NCBI RefSeq assembly: GCF_008728515.1
Contig: NC_044976.1
Location: forward strand, 211,545,467-211,609,466
DNA length: 64,000 nucleotides
Direction: 5' to 3'
DNA from: Papio anubis
Taxonomy: Eukaryota > Chordata > Mammalia > Primates > Cercopithecidae
The notes below the pieces were generated by a model that was given only the letters and a program-made list of their open reading frames with translations, was not told the origin of the DNA and did no database searches. Position 1 is the stretch's first letter. The number at the start of each line of letters is the position of its first letter. Both the position numbers and the translations under genes were made by a program. This document shows, in pieces, positions 10,624-22,644 of the stretch.

Positions 10624-11990
10624 AAGATTTTTAATATATAAGATTTATGTCATCTGCAAATAGATAATTTTACTTTTTAAAAAATTGGAATATCTTTTAT
10701 TCTTTTACTTGCCTTATCTTTATAACTAACTAGAACCTTCAGGACTGTATTAAATAGAAGTGGCAAAAGCAGGCATCCGTGTTTTAGCTCTTAGGGTAAA
10801 AGCTTGCGGTTTTTCACCATAATGTTAGCTGTCTTGTTGTTATTGTTTTTTTTTTTTTAATATAACATATTATGTTAAGGTGTTTTCTTTCTTTTTATAG
10901 TTTATAAGTATCTTTTATCATGAACATGGGTTAAATTTTGACAAGTGCTTTTTCTTTAAGATGATCACAGATTTTTTTCTTAATGTGGTATTACACTGAT
11001 TTTCATGTGTTGCAGTGTGCTTTTATTTCAGGAGTCAATTATACTCATTCATGGTGTATAATCTTTTTAATGTGCTGCTAAATTTGAATTGCTGGTATCT
11101 TGTTGAGGATTTTTACATCAGCATTTGTAAGGGATGTTTGTTGGTAGTTTTCTTATGGTGTCTTTGGCTTGGTGTCAGAGTACTGGCTTCATGGAATGTT
11201 AGAAAATATTACCCCCTCTTCAACATTCTGAAGGAGTTGGAGGAAAACTGGTGTTAATTCTGCTTTACACATTGGGTAGAATTCAACAGTGAAGCCATCT
11301 GGCCCAGGGCTCTTCTTTGTTGCTGGGTTTTTGGTTACTGATGAATCTTCTTGCTGACTCTCCTTGCTCAATAGGTTTATTCAGCTTTTCTGATTCAGTC
11401 TTAGTAGGTGTTTTGTTTCTAGGAATTTGTTCATTTTTATTTAGGTTATTCAATTTTTTTGGTGTACAGTTCTTTATGGTACTCTTACATCCTTTTTTAA
11501 CTGTAAATTTAGTAGTAATGTACCCATTTTGTTTCTGAGTTAGTAATTTGAGTATCCTCCTTTGTTGTCAATCTAGTTAAAGATTTGTCAGTTTTGTTGA
11601 TGTTTTTCAGAGAACAAACTCGGTTTTGTTGATTTTTTTTTAAATACTGTTTTTCTATTCTCTTATTTCACTTATTTCCACTGCTATCTTTATTTTTTCT
11701 CTTGTGCTAACTTTTAGTTGTTCTGTCTTTTCCCCTCTGTTTTTAGTTCCTTAGGTGTAAAGTTAAGTTACTGATTTGATATCTTATTTTTTAATCATTT
11801 ATAGCTATAAATGATTTTCTTATAGTACAGCTTTTGATGTATCTCTTAACTTTTGGTACTTCATATTTTTAATTTGTCTCTAGATATTTTCTATTTTCTC
11901 TTGCGATTTCTTCTTTTATGCAACCTTGAGTGTTTAATACCTGTATTTTTGGACCTAAAATGTGTAGCCTACAGAATTTTCCTGATTTGT

Positions 11991-12779
11991 TACAATTTCA
12001 TTTGTTGTAAGTTTTTATTTCAGAATTAAATGTGTGTATCACATGGAGATTCCTGGTCCACATACATAAGCCTCTACATAAATATTATTTTGAAGCATTT
12101 AACCTTTTAATATTCCAAATGTCTAAAAGAAATTGAGATTTGGGTTTCTGGGATGAAATCGTGGTAGTTGACTGAGAAATGCTTAAAAATTAGACAAAAC
12201 TTTAAGTTAAATTTTACCTTCAACATTCAACCTGAATGAGTTGCCCTGTATTGCTGTTAATAAAAAATAAGTCTTATAAAAGCAAACTTCAGAGAATGTT
12301 CCTCCCACCCTGCAGTTGACATCTCAATTAAAAGCTGCACAAAATCTTTATGGCCTTCTGCACTTATTACTTTAGAATTCCAACTTTTTCTAGTTAAAAA
12401 TTTTCTAAACAGAATCCTGTGTATTTAAAAGACAAATGAGTTTTTAGTTGAAATGCTTAAGCAGCTTTGGAGAAGTTAAAACACTTGTGCTTATTCTTGC
12501 CTTAACTAGTTTCTTTAACATAACTACATTTTAAGAGTTTGATTTAATATTAAATTCCTCTAAACTTTGGTTAAGAAGCAGAAAGCATTACATGAGATGC
12601 TTGTTGACATATGCTTTCAAGGAATCTCTTTTAAAAATGTTAAAGGTGGAACTATTTAACATAAAATTAAATCTTTATGTGTTTGCATTATTTGAAAAAT
12701 TGTGTCTCACAGCTTTTTAAATGCCCAAGTATGATACATATTTTCCCTTTGTAATATGAGGATAAATAATTGTAGTTAC
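11991..12779. other. AT-rich unassigned DNA
   Basis: No gene is seen. The L1 signal fades near 11990, and no other repeat could be named up to the MIR at 12780. Confidence 0.45.
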
Positions 12780-13110
12780 CATGAGCTAACTACATGCCAC
12801 ATGACATGGTAAACTTTTTCTGCATATTTATCTCCTAATCTTCAGAATTGTCTAATAAGTTTGGCAGTTTTATTATCTTCATTTTTATAACCATTCTTGA
12901 TTCATTAGTCTCATCATTTTTCTGTTCTTGATACTTTACGTATGTTTATGTTTGTTCATGTGCTTTTATTTCTAATAAGAAACATTTAGAAATTAGAAAA
13001 CTGAGATTTTTATAGTGGAATAAATTGTCCATGGGACACTCAGCTATAAGATGCAGAGCCAGGATTAAAACTGGTGCCTATCTGATTCTAAAACCTACAA
13101 TGGTAACTAC
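12780..13110 (-). repeat. MIR SINE, diverged
   Basis: It has the antisense MIR order: a CATGCCACATGACATGG-like block, TTATCTCCTAATCTTCAGAA, then an AGTGGAATAAATTGTCC tail and a GCAGAGCCAGGATTAAAAC block. It contains an AT-rich interruption around 12880-12980. Confidence 0.65.
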
Positions 13111-13189
13111 TATAATTGCAGAAAAACTTACTTGACCATTCTCCATGAATTAACTTATCTGTCTCTTTCTCCTCTCACTCTTCATTTTT

Positions 13190-13498
13190 TTCTTTTCTTT
13201 CTTTCTTTTTTTTTTTGAGACAGAGTCTTGCTTTGTCACCCAGGCTGTAGTGCAGTGGCACCATCTCAGCTCACTGCAAGCTCCGCCTCCCGGGTTTAAG
13301 CGATTCTCCTGCCTCAGCCTCCCGAGTAGCTGGGACTACAGGCATCTGCCACCACGCCCGGCTAACTTTTTGTATTTTTTAGTAGAGACGGGGTTTCACA
13401 GTGTTAGCCAGGATGGTCTCGATCTCCTGACCTCATGATCCACCTGCCTCAGCCTTCCAAAGTGCTGGGATTATAGGCGTGAGCCACTGCGCCTGGCC
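13190..13498 (-). mobile_element. Alu, full length
   Basis: A T-rich start, GAGACAGAGTCTTGCTTTG, and an end CCACTGCGCCTGGCC are present. Confidence 0.92.
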
Positions 13499-13541
13499 AT
13501 CATTTTTTCTTAGTACTCATTACTACTTGGGGGGTGTGTGT

Positions 13542-13570
13542 AGCTTTTTTTTTTTTTTTTTTTTTTTTTA
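13542..13570. repeat. poly(T) tract with short Alu-like scrap
   Basis: About 28 T are followed by AATAGAGATGGGGTCTTGCC, which matches the Alu internal arm. It is probably the remnant of a truncated antisense Alu. Confidence 0.55.
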
Positions 13571-13810
13571 ATAGAGATGGGGTCTTGCCGTGATAATCAT
13601 GCATGTATATTTTTAACTTGCTGTCTCTCTTGCTCTTTTGTTCACTGTTCTCCTGAAAGAGTTAAGGCATTTGTATGTGGTTTGTAGGTATTGGTTGATA
13701 CTTGAATGAATGAATGTAATTAGTGTATTCTGTATACTATCAGGGCGCATATTATTAAAGATGTGATAAATTTCATGATTTCCTCTCTCTATGTTGTTGT
13801 TCCTATATTG

Positions 13811-14255
13811 CAGCAGTCCCCAATCTTCTCGGCACCAGGGATTGGTTTCATGGAAGACAACCTTTCCATGAACCGGGCAGGGGGATGGTTTCAGGATGAT
13901 TCAAGTACATTACATTTATTGCATACTTTATTTCTATTATTATTGCATTGTAATATATAATGAAATAATTATACAACTCACTATAATGTAGAATCAGTGG
14001 GAGCCCTGAGCTCGTTTTCCTGTGAGTAGACAGTTCCATCGGGGGTGATGGGAGACAGTGACACCCAAAATGTAGTGTTTATGTCCAGTCTACTCCCTAA
14101 TCTTATTTTGGTTGCTGTCACTGCAAAAAACGCTGTTTCACAAAGACAGGATGTTGGAAATGGAAGCAGGTGTTTCAATGATACTATTGACAAGGAAATG
14201 TCAGTGCTCCTATGGAGAACAGAAATGGCTTCACTGTCCTTAAGTTTTACATAAT
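13811..14255 (-). mobile_element. hAT-family DNA transposon, 3' end with transposase tail
   Basis: It starts with CAGCAGTCCCCAATC, a terminus of the CAGNGGTCCCC type, followed by GGCACCAGGGATTGGTTTC. The - strand frame at 13981-14193 reads HLLPFPTSCLCETAFFAV and then RLDINT. This resembles the C-terminal dimerisation region of hAT transposases (usually FPTTYLCESGFSAL). The 5' limit is unclear. A second member of the same family lies at 61676-62479 in the opposite orientation. I cannot name the subfamily with confidence. Confidence 0.75.
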
Positions 14256-14583
14256 AACATTTGCTATTATTGGTCCTTCTCTGTGTTCTTTTTTTCCCCC
14301 CGATATCTCTTCTCTCTTCTTCCTCCTCTTAAATGGTACATATAATCCTGTTCTTTTATTTCTAAATTTGTAAATGCTTTTCAATGCCTGCAGGTCTTTA
14401 CTGATACCTCTACAATCCTTTAACTCCAATTCCATTTCAGTAGCTAAGCTGCCTATCTGGAATTTCCATTGGTTGTTATACTTACCACAAGGTTGATAAA
14501 TCTGAAATTCGGTGCTATAGATAATTTTCTTGCGGTAGTCTAAAAATATGTTCAAAATTATTTGAAACTCAAAAAGCATGAGG
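14256..14583. other. interval between hAT and mariner relics
   Basis: A 110-codon - strand frame (14247-14579) shows no recognisable domain. It may be internal hAT sequence or plain intergenic DNA. Confidence 0.35.
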
Positions 14584-15825
14584 GATCTTCAAAAAGTACA
14601 TGGGAAATGCATATTTTTGCATAGATTTCAAAAATATTTTGCACTCGTACTAACTTGTTATAACATGTCTGAACAGGATCTAATTTGAGGAATTATAATA
14701 AGAAAACTAAAACATCAATTTGAAAAGAGGTCCCATTAGAGGAACATGAATTCTGCTAAAATTAAAGCTAGAATAAACATCAAATTTATGGCGATTTGGG
14801 GTGAAAGAATCGTAAAATCACTGATTCTTTGACAAGTTTATGAGGACAATGCCCCCCAACATTTGCAAGTTTACAAATGAGTCACTCATTTGAAGAAGGG
14901 ATAATAAGATATTGAAGATAAAGCCTGCAGTGGCAGACAATTCACATTAATTCACCAGAAGAAAAAAAATCAATCTTGTTCATGCCCTGCTTTAGAAATG
15001 ACAACAGCATAAACAGCCAACACCATAGCCATCTCAATTGGTTAAATTTACACAATTTTGAAAAATTTTCCACTCAATAGATTTGAAAATTCTTGTTCCC
15101 AGGTCAGTTGCAGACAAGAGCAGAGCTTTCAACTGAAATTTTACATAAGTGGAATCAAGATCTTGAAGCATCTCTTCAAATAATTGTAAGAGGAGGTCAA
15201 ACACAGCTGTTCCAGTGAAATCTTCGACAAAACACAGTCAAAGCGATGACTATGAAGAGGTGAAAGTGGTCTAGTCACAGCAAAAGGTGACTGGTTTAGA
15301 ACAAAGCTCATAGCAACAGTGTCTTAGGATGCTCAAGGCATTTTGCTTGTTGACTTTCCAGAGGGTCCAAAACAAAAAACCCCAGTAACAGGTGTTATGA
15401 GAGTATTTTGAGAAAGTTAGCCAAAGCTTTAGAAGAAAAGCTTCCAGGAAACTTCACCAGAGAATTCTTCTCTGCCACAACAATGTTCCTTCTCATTTCT
15501 CTCATCAAAAAAAAAAAAAAAAAAAGACAATTTTGCCAGAGTTTCAATGGGAAATTATTAAGCATCCATCTTTTAGCCCTGATTTGGCTGCCACTAACTT
15601 TTTTCTTTCCTGATTTTTAAAAAACTTGAAAGGACACCCATTTTTCTTCAGTTAATAATGTAAAAAAGACTGTCTTGACATGGTGAAATTCCCAGGACCT
15701 TAGTTTTTGTAGGGCCGGTATTATTGCTTATAAAAGTGTCTGCAACTTGATGAAGCTTATGTTGAGAAATAAAGTCTCTATATTTTTGTGTTTTATTTTC
15801 ATATTTCACAAACTTATTGAAGTCT
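14584..15825 (+). mobile_element. mariner transposon relic (HSMAR2-like)
   Basis: The ends are degenerate inverted repeats: the left end reads GATCTTCAAAAAGTACATGG and the right end, reverse-complemented, reads GACTTCAATAAGTTTGTG. Between them the + strand translates in shifting frames to pieces like a mariner transposase: VSWDAQGILLVDFPEG near 15320, NNVPSHFSH near 15480, and PSFSPDLAATNFFLS near 15570. These match the WD-GI--DF and HPPYSPDLAPSD motifs of the family. An A-run at 15510-15529 interrupts the frame. The catalytic Asp context NN-PSH is degraded, and the element cannot code. Confidence 0.8.
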
Positions 15826-16034
15826 TTTCATAGACCCTAATTCTCTTCTTCTTGAAAGTATATCCAGCTTAATCATCCTTTCTGGTGAATAGAATATGTT
15901 GGAAATGACCATGTATGACTTCTGAGTCTCGGTCATAAAAGATTTTACCACTCACGCTTTGCTTTTTCCGAAGTCACTCATTCTGGAAGAAACCAGTAAC
16001 TATTTGGTGAGAACAATCAACACAGGCATATTCA
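15826..16034. other. unassigned, possibly an old repeat
   Basis: GACTTCTGAGTCTCGGTCAT followed by AAAAGATTTTACCACTCACG resembles an interspersed repeat I have seen, but I cannot name it. Confidence 0.3.
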
Positions 16035-16135
16035 TAGTATACTACAACCTTCAACCCCTGGGCTCAAGTGACCCTCCAGCCTCAGCGTCCTGAGTAGCTG
16101 GGACGACAGGTGCATGCCACCACGTTTGGCTCTAT
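16035..16135 (-). mobile_element. Alu left-monomer fragment (FLAM-like)
   Basis: Antisense CAACCCCTGGGCTCAAGTGA, CTCAGCGTCCTGAGTAGCTG and GGTGCATGCCACCACG are present, without a right monomer. The flanking ACAGGCATATTCATAGTA recurs beside the fragment at 24900. Confidence 0.75.
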
Positions 16136-16810
16136 GCTTCTTAACTTAGACCCATCCTACCAGTGCTTCTAGTGTCCTAACATTTGCTGGGTTCCACTTA
16201 AGTGGCCTATGAGGATTTGCATTCTTGGTTTTCCTGAGCCTTATTTGAGTTGGACAGAAGCGAGAGGGAAGGGGACAAAAGACAGCAAAGAGGCCAGAGA
16301 GTCTCTCTCTGCACATGTCCCTAGTCCCCCGACACCCCACTTTCATAGGAAAGAAAAGGGAGCAGGGCATGAAAAGAGGAAAAAAGACCAGGATGGGAAA
16401 TAAGGCAGTGCTTATGGAGGCTGCTCTGTAGTGACCATCGCCCTCCTGAGGGGAGGAGGACAGGAGCTCACATTTCAAGCACTCGGATCGTAGATTTTAG
16501 GTGACGGATGACACCAGGGATTCTGTCAGTGATACAGCCCTGAAGGTTGGGAAAAGCCTGTCCACAGCCCTTGCTACAGGAGCTGAGGCTAACATGCCTT
16601 TATGTATGTTTGTGAAAATGATCTTCAAATCCCAATCTATCTCCCAGTGAAGATCATACTTTTAGTCAGTCAATTGGAGGCCAACGTGAAGTGAGGAGCA
16701 ATTATTTCGAAATGAATTATCTGCTGGAAAAGAGTAGCAAAACTGATCACAGAATGTGTGACTATCCATTTGTGGATGTCACCAAGACACTATTTATGAA
16801 TAATTGTAAA
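16136..16810. other. unassigned intergenic DNA
   Basis: Complementary open frames of 64 and 110 codons lie at 16146-16478. Neither has a known motif, and I regard them as chance. Confidence 0.4.
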
Positions 16811-16945
16811 GGTCTTGGCAGGCCGAGGCAGGAGAATAACTTGAGGCCAGGAGTTTAGGACTGTGGTGAGCTGTGATTGCTTCACCACACTCCAGCCTGG
16901 GTGACAGAGTGAGACCCCATCTCGGAAAAAAAAAAAAAAAAAAAA
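16811..16945 (+). mobile_element. Alu monomer with A-tail
   Basis: GGCCGAGGCAGGAGAATAAC leads to ACTCCAGCCTGGGTGACAGA and an A-tail of about 20. It is the right-arm type of a free or truncated Alu. Confidence 0.8.
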
Positions 16946-17119
16946 GGCAAAGAATAATCATAAGGGAAATTTAAGACTATTGCCATGCCATCACGGTGAC
17001 TCTAGGGTGTGGTCTCAGGGAGGCCTGGTTGCACCACACAAGCGACACTGTGTCCTAAGACCTTTCAGGTGCACGACTGAAGATGGACACAATTAAGCCT
17101 CTAATGAATCTTCTATGAT

Positions 17120-17258
17120 GCCTTTGTTTCAGGTGAAGAAAGAGGTTCTGAGAGATTGACATACCCAAGGTCACACAGCTAATAAGTGGCAGAACTAATA
17201 CTCAAATCTGTATTTCTGTAATACCATAGTTCTAGAATAGCTTTCACTATAATGGGCA
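17120..17258 (-). repeat. MIR SINE
   Basis: The antisense MIR core is clear: CCAAGGTCACACAGCTAATA, then AGTGGCAGAACTAATACTCA. Confidence 0.8.
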
Positions 17259-18072
17259 CACTTATTTATTAATTTATTTTCCAATATTTATTGAGCTTTG
17301 GGCAAGCAGGGATAAGACAGTGCTGCTTTCAAAGACCACCGCCAGTCTGCTGGGGTCCTGAAGCACACTACTCATGTTGTAGTGAGCCAGGTGGTAAAGG
17401 CTAGGACTGGGGACTCCAGACCCAGCACGAAGAATGTGCAAGGAGGTCAAGGCAGAGGAGAGTATGCCTGGGACAAATTCTAAAGACAAGTAGGCATTGG
17501 CCGGCAGCAACAGTGAAAGGGGGCTTCAGCTGAGGAAACAGCATGGAAATTTATGAATGGGAGAAAGATCCAGGGAAGAACAAGTAGCTATGGAGGCCAG
17601 GGGTGTGTGCAGTATGGGAGGCCTCTGGAGAAGGCACAGGATGAGTGGGAGAGGAGCTGAGACTAGGTCTGAACTCTTGATGTGTCAGGCTAGGGAAATG
17701 AGAATTTATCCTGCCACAAATTGGGGCACCAGCAAAATATGTTTAGAGCGGTCAGTCTGTGGTCAAATGAGTATGTTGGGAAGAGCTCTCTTGAGTCGTC
17801 TTGGATGCAGGCAATATTGGAGGCAAGAAGATTGTTTCAGAAACCAGAAGAAAAGATGATAGGCATGAGAGGTGCTACACAAAAGCACTGGGGGTGTACA
17901 GGATGAATATATTTGGAAATAATTTAGAGCAGTAAAAATTGTTGCCTGTTGGGTGATGGGGAGACAATGGTAACTCACAGGTTTCTGGGGTGGGTGATTA
18001 GCGGGTTGGAAGGGTGGTCCCACCATTGTGCAAGTAGGTACAAGGTAGTGGATGGAAGAGGTAGTTAAGGGG
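17259..18072. other. unassigned intergenic DNA
   Basis: Purine-rich, GC-moderate sequence. The 100-codon frame at 17557-17859 shows no domain and lacks support. Confidence 0.4.
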
Positions 18073-18243
18073 GTTGAACTAATTTACACTCCCACCAACA
18101 CTGCAAAAGCGTTCCTATTCTCCACATCCTCGCCAGCCTCTGTTGTCTCCTGTTTTTTATGATCGCCATTCTAACTGGCGTGAGATGGTATCCCACGGTG
18201 GTTTTGATTTGCATTTCTCTAATGACCCGGGATAGTCCTGGCA
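18073..18243 (-). mobile_element. short L1 ORF2 fragment
   Basis: Antisense L1 blocks TTACACTCCCACCAACA, CATCCTCGCCAGCC and GTGGTTTTGATTTGCATTTC are present. It belongs to a different, older copy than the neighbouring L1PA and ends at that element's target-site duplication. Confidence 0.85.
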
Positions 18244-18265
18244 CATTTTCAATCTCTTTTTTTTT

Positions 18266-18622
18266 CAATTTTTAAAAAGTTTTATTTTTAATTGACATAC
18301 AGTGGTACATATTTATGGAGGTACAAAGGGATGTTTTGACACATATAGAGAGGGTTTTAAATTGTCAATACATGTTTGAGAAATATTTTCAGCTTGGGCC
18401 CAAAGGTAGAATATTTCCTGAGTCCTTACATATCTGATAATGATTATCTATTTCTTCATAAGTTGAATAAACAAGATTTCAGGGTAAAAGAGAAAAATTC
18501 TTCGGTCATAACATGTCCACTCAAAACTCTATAGTCATTAATACATCAATTTGATTTTTAATGTAATAAAGAATAAATATGAATCAGAGTTTTTAAATAT
18601 CATTTTCTATTTTTCTGGTCAA
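18266..18622 (-). other. sequence transduced 3' of the L1
   Basis: On the - strand this follows the L1 poly(A) signal and a short A-run (AATAAAAAAAG, near 18628). It ends in its own AATAAA (near 18280) and a final A-run at 18257-18265, inside the target-site duplication. Part of it (18270-18350) resembles the 3'UTR of an older L1 (TACATATTTATGGAGGTACA), which may have supplied the second poly(A) signal. This is the layout expected when transcription runs past the weak L1 signal. Confidence 0.75.
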
Positions 18623-18829
18623 TATTTCTTTTTTTATTACTATAAGTTCTAGGGTACAGGTGCACAACGTGCAGATTTGTTATATATGTATACATATGCC
18701 ATGTTGGTGTACTGCACCCATTAACTCGTCGTTTACATTAGGTATATCTCCTAAAGCTATTACTCCCTGCTCCCCACTGACAATAGGCCCTGGTGTGTAA
18801 TGTTCCCCTTCCTGTGTCCAAGTGTTCTC

Positions 18830-21800
18830 ATTGTTCAGTTCCCACCTATGAGTGAGAACATGTGGTGTTTGGTTTTCTGTTCTTGAGATAGTTTGCTGAG
18901 AATGATGGTTTCCAGCTGCATCCATGTCTCTACAAAGGACACGAACTCATCCTTTTTTATGGCTGCATAGTATTCCGTGGTGTATATGTGCCACATTTTC
19001 TTAATCCAGTCTGTCATTGATGGACATTTGGGTTAGTTCCAAGTCTTTGCTGTTGTGAGTAGCGCTGCAATAAACATACGTGTGCATGTGTCTTTATAGC
19101 AGCATGATTTATAATCCTTTGGGTATATACCCAGTAATGGGATGGCTGGGTCAAATGGTATTTCTAGTTCTAGATCCTTGAGGGATCGCCACACTGTTTT
19201 CCACAATGGTTGAACTAGTTTACAGTCCCACCAACAGTGTAAAAGTGTTCCTATTTCTCCACATCCTCTCCAGCACCTGTTGTTTCCTGACTTTTTAATG
19301 ATCGCCATTCTAACTGGTGTGAGATGGTATCTCATTGTGGTTTTGATTTGCATTTCTCCGATGGTGAGTGATGAGCATTTTTTCATGTGTCTGTTGGCTA
19401 TATAAATGTCTTCTTTTGAGAAGTGTCTGTTCATATCCTTTGCCCACTTTTTGATGGTGTTGTTTTTTTCTTGTAAATTTGTTTGAGTTGTTTGTAGGTT
19501 CTGGATATTAGCCCTTTGTCAGATAAGTAGATTGCAAAAATTTTCTCCCATTCTGTAGGTTGCCTGTTCACTCTGATGGTAGTTTCTTTTGCTGTGCAGA
19601 AGCTCTTCAGTTTAATTAGATCCCATTTGTCAATTTTGGCTTTTGTTGCAATTGCTTTTGGTGTTTTAGATGTGAAGTCCTTGCCCATGCCTATGTCCTG
19701 AATGGTATTACCTAGGTTTTCTTCTAGGGTTTTTAGGTCTAACATTTAAGTCTCTAATCCATCTTGAATTAATTTTCGTATAAGGAGTAAGGAAAGGATC
19801 CAGTTTCAGTTTTCTACTTATGGCTAGCCAATTTTCCCAGCACCATTTATTAAATAGGGAATCCTTTCCCCATTTCCTGTTTTTGTCAGGTTTGTCAAAG
19901 ATCAGATGGCTGTAGATGTGTGGTATTATTTCTGAGGACTCTGTTCTATTCTATTGGTCTATATCTCTGTTTTGGTACCAGTACCATACTGTTTTGGTTA
20001 CTGTAGCCTTGTAGTATAGTTTGAAGTCAGGTAGCGTGATGCCTTCAGCTTTATCCTTTTGGTTAGGATTGTCTTGGCAATGCGGGGTCTTTTTTGGTTG
20101 CATAAGAACTTTAAAGCAGTTTTTTCCAATTTTGTGAAGAAAGTCATTGGTAGCTTAATGGGGATGGCATTGAATCTATAAATAACCTTGGGCAGTATGG
20201 CCATTTTCATGATATTGATTCTTCTTATCCATGAGCATGGTATGTTTTTCCATTTGTTTGTGTTCTTTTATTTCATTGAGCAGTGGTTTGTAGTTCTCCT
20301 CGAAGATGTCCTTCACATCCCTTGTAAGTTGGATTCCTAGGTATTTTATTCTCTTTGAAGCACTTGTGAATGGGAGTTCATTCATGATTTGTCTCTGTTT
20401 GTCTGTTATTGGTGTGTAAGAATGCTTATGATTTTTGCACATTGATTTTGTATCCTGAGACTTTGCTGAAGTTGTTTATCAGCTTAAGGAGATTTTGGGC
20501 TGAGACAATGGGGTTTTCTAAATATACAATCATGTCGTCTGCCAACAGGGACAATTTGACTTCTTCTTTTCCTAATCGAATACCCTTTATTTCTTTCTCT
20601 TGCCTGATTGCCCTAGCCAGAACTTCCAACACTATGTTGAATAGGAGTGGTGAGAGAGGGCATCCCTGTCTTGTGCCAGTTTTCAAGGGGAATGCTTCCA
20701 GTTTTTGCCCATTCAGTATGATATTGGCTGTGGGTTTGTCATAAATAGCTCTTATTATTTTGAGATATGTTCCATCAATACCAAATTTATTGAGAGTTTT
20801 TAGCATGAAGGGCTGTTGAATTTTGTCAAAGGCCTTTTCTGCATCTATTGAGATAATCATGTGGTTTTTGTCTTTGGTTCTGTTTATATGCTGGATTACA
20901 TTTATTGATTTGCGTATGTTGAACCAGCCTTGCAACCCAGGGATGAAGCCCACTTGATCGTGGTGGATAAGCTTTTTGATGTGTTGCTGGATTCGGTTTG
21001 CCAGTATTTTATTGAGGATTTTTGCATCGATGTTCATCAGGGATATTGGCCTAAAATTCTCTTTTTTTGTTGTGTCTCTGCCAGGCTTTGGTATCAGGAT
21101 GATGTTGGCCTCATAAAATGAGTTAGGGAGGATTCCCTCTTTTTCTATTGATTGGAATAGTTTCAGAAGGAATGGTACCAGCTCCTCCTTGTACCTCTGG
21201 TAGAATTCAGCTGTGAATCCATCTGGTTCTGGACTTTTTTTGGTTGGTAGGCTATTAATTATTGCCTCAATTTCAGAGCCTACTATTGGTCTATTCAGGG
21301 ATTCAACTTCTTCCTGGTTTAGTCTTGGGAGAGTGTAAGTGTCCAGGAAATTATCCATTTCTTCTAGATTTTCTAGTTTATTTGCGTAGAGGTGTTTATA
21401 GTATTCTCTGATGGTAGTTTGTATTTCTGTGGGGTCGGTGGTGATATCCCCTTTATCATTTTTTATTGTATCTATTTGATTCTTCTCTCTTTTCTTCATT
21501 AGTCTTGCTAGCAGTCTATCAATTTTGTTGATCTTTTCAAAAAACCAGCTCCCGGATTCATTGATTTTTTGAAGGGTTTTTTGTGTATCTATCTCCTTCA
21601 TTTCTGCTTGATCTTAGTTATTTATTGCCTTCTGCTAGCTTTTGAATTTATTTGCTCTTGCTTCTCTAGTTCTTTTAATTGTGGTGTTAGGGTGTCAATT
21701 TTAGATCTTTTCTGCTTTCTCTTGTGGGCATTTAGTGCTATAAATTTCCGTCTACACACTGCTTTAAATGTGTCCCAGAGATTCTGGTATGTTGTATCTT

Positions 21801-22637
21801 TGTTCTCATTGGTTTCAAAGAACATCTTTATTTCTGCCTTCATTTTGTTATGTACCCAGTAGTCATTCAGGAGCAGGTTGTTCAGTTTCCATGTATTTGA
21901 GTGGTTTTCATTGAGTTTCTTGGTCCTGAGTTCTAGTTTGATTGTACTGTGGTCTAAGAGACAGTTTGTTATAATTTCTGTTCTTTTACATTTGCTGAGG
22001 AGTGCTTTACTTCCAACTATGTGGTCAATTTTGGAGTAAGTGTGATGTGGTGCTGAGAAGAATGTATATTCTGTTGATTTGGGGTGGAGAGTTCTGTAGA
22101 TGTCTATTAGGTCCACTTGGTGCAGAGTTGAGTTAAATTCCTGGATATCCTTGTTAACTTCCTGTCTCACTGATCTGTCTAATGTTGACAGTGGGTTGTT
22201 AAAGTCTCCCATTATTATTGTATGGGAGTCTTAGTCTCTTTGTAAGTCTCTAAGGACTTGCTTTATGAATGTGGGTGCTCCTGTATTGGGTGCATATATA
22301 TTTAGGATAGTTAGCTCTTCTTGTTGAATTGATCCCTTTATCATTATGTAATGGCCTTCTTTGTCTCTTTGATCTTTGATGGTTTAAAGTCTGTTTTGTC
22401 AGAGACTAGGATTGCAACCCCTGCCTTTTTTTGTTTTCCGTTTGCTTGGTAGATCTTAATCCATCCCTTTATTTTGAGCCTATGTGTGTCTCTGCATGTG
22501 AGATGGGTCTCCTGAATACAGAAAACTGATGGGTCTTGACTCTTTATCCAATTTGCCAGTCTGTGTCTTTTAATTGGACCATTTAGTCCATTTACATTTA
22601 AGGTTAATATTGTTATGTGTGAACTTGATCCTGTCAT
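18830..22637 (-). pseudogene. L1 ORF2 relic (endonuclease and reverse transcriptase)
   Basis: ORF2 starts with MTGSSSHITILTLNVNGLNG at 22637. The endonuclease domain covers 22344-22637 and, after a frame break, 22212-21622 (MGDFNNPLSTLDRS). The reverse transcriptase is open for 391 codons (21601-20426), with GTRQGCPLSPLLFN and then SLLADDMIVYLEN. The usual FADD core of the catalytic site has become LADD. The Cys-rich C-terminus is spread over 20210-18835 in several frames. Stops and frameshifts make it inactive. Confidence 0.93.
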
Positions 22638-22644
22638 TATGATA

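Larger units (their letters stand above)
8145..11990 (-). mobile_element. old L1 (L1M-type), 3' half, split by two Alus
   Basis: The antisense 3' end repeats the motif seen at 7290 (ACTTACCATTTTAACC, CAATTCAGTGGCATTAAG). ORF2 sequence then continues through 9587, 9887-10323 and 10624-11990. The - strand frame at 11189-11371 reads KSPGPDGFTVEFY, the L1 reverse transcriptase entry motif. Farther up, the sequence fits the linker and endonuclease region. Frames are short and broken, so the element is long dead. The 5' limit near 11990 is approximate. Confidence 0.85.

Noticed and set aside
20426..21601. 391-codon open frame on the - strand
   Set aside because: It is L1 ORF2 reverse transcriptase inside a dead L1PA, with LADD in place of FADD. 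It is not a host gene.
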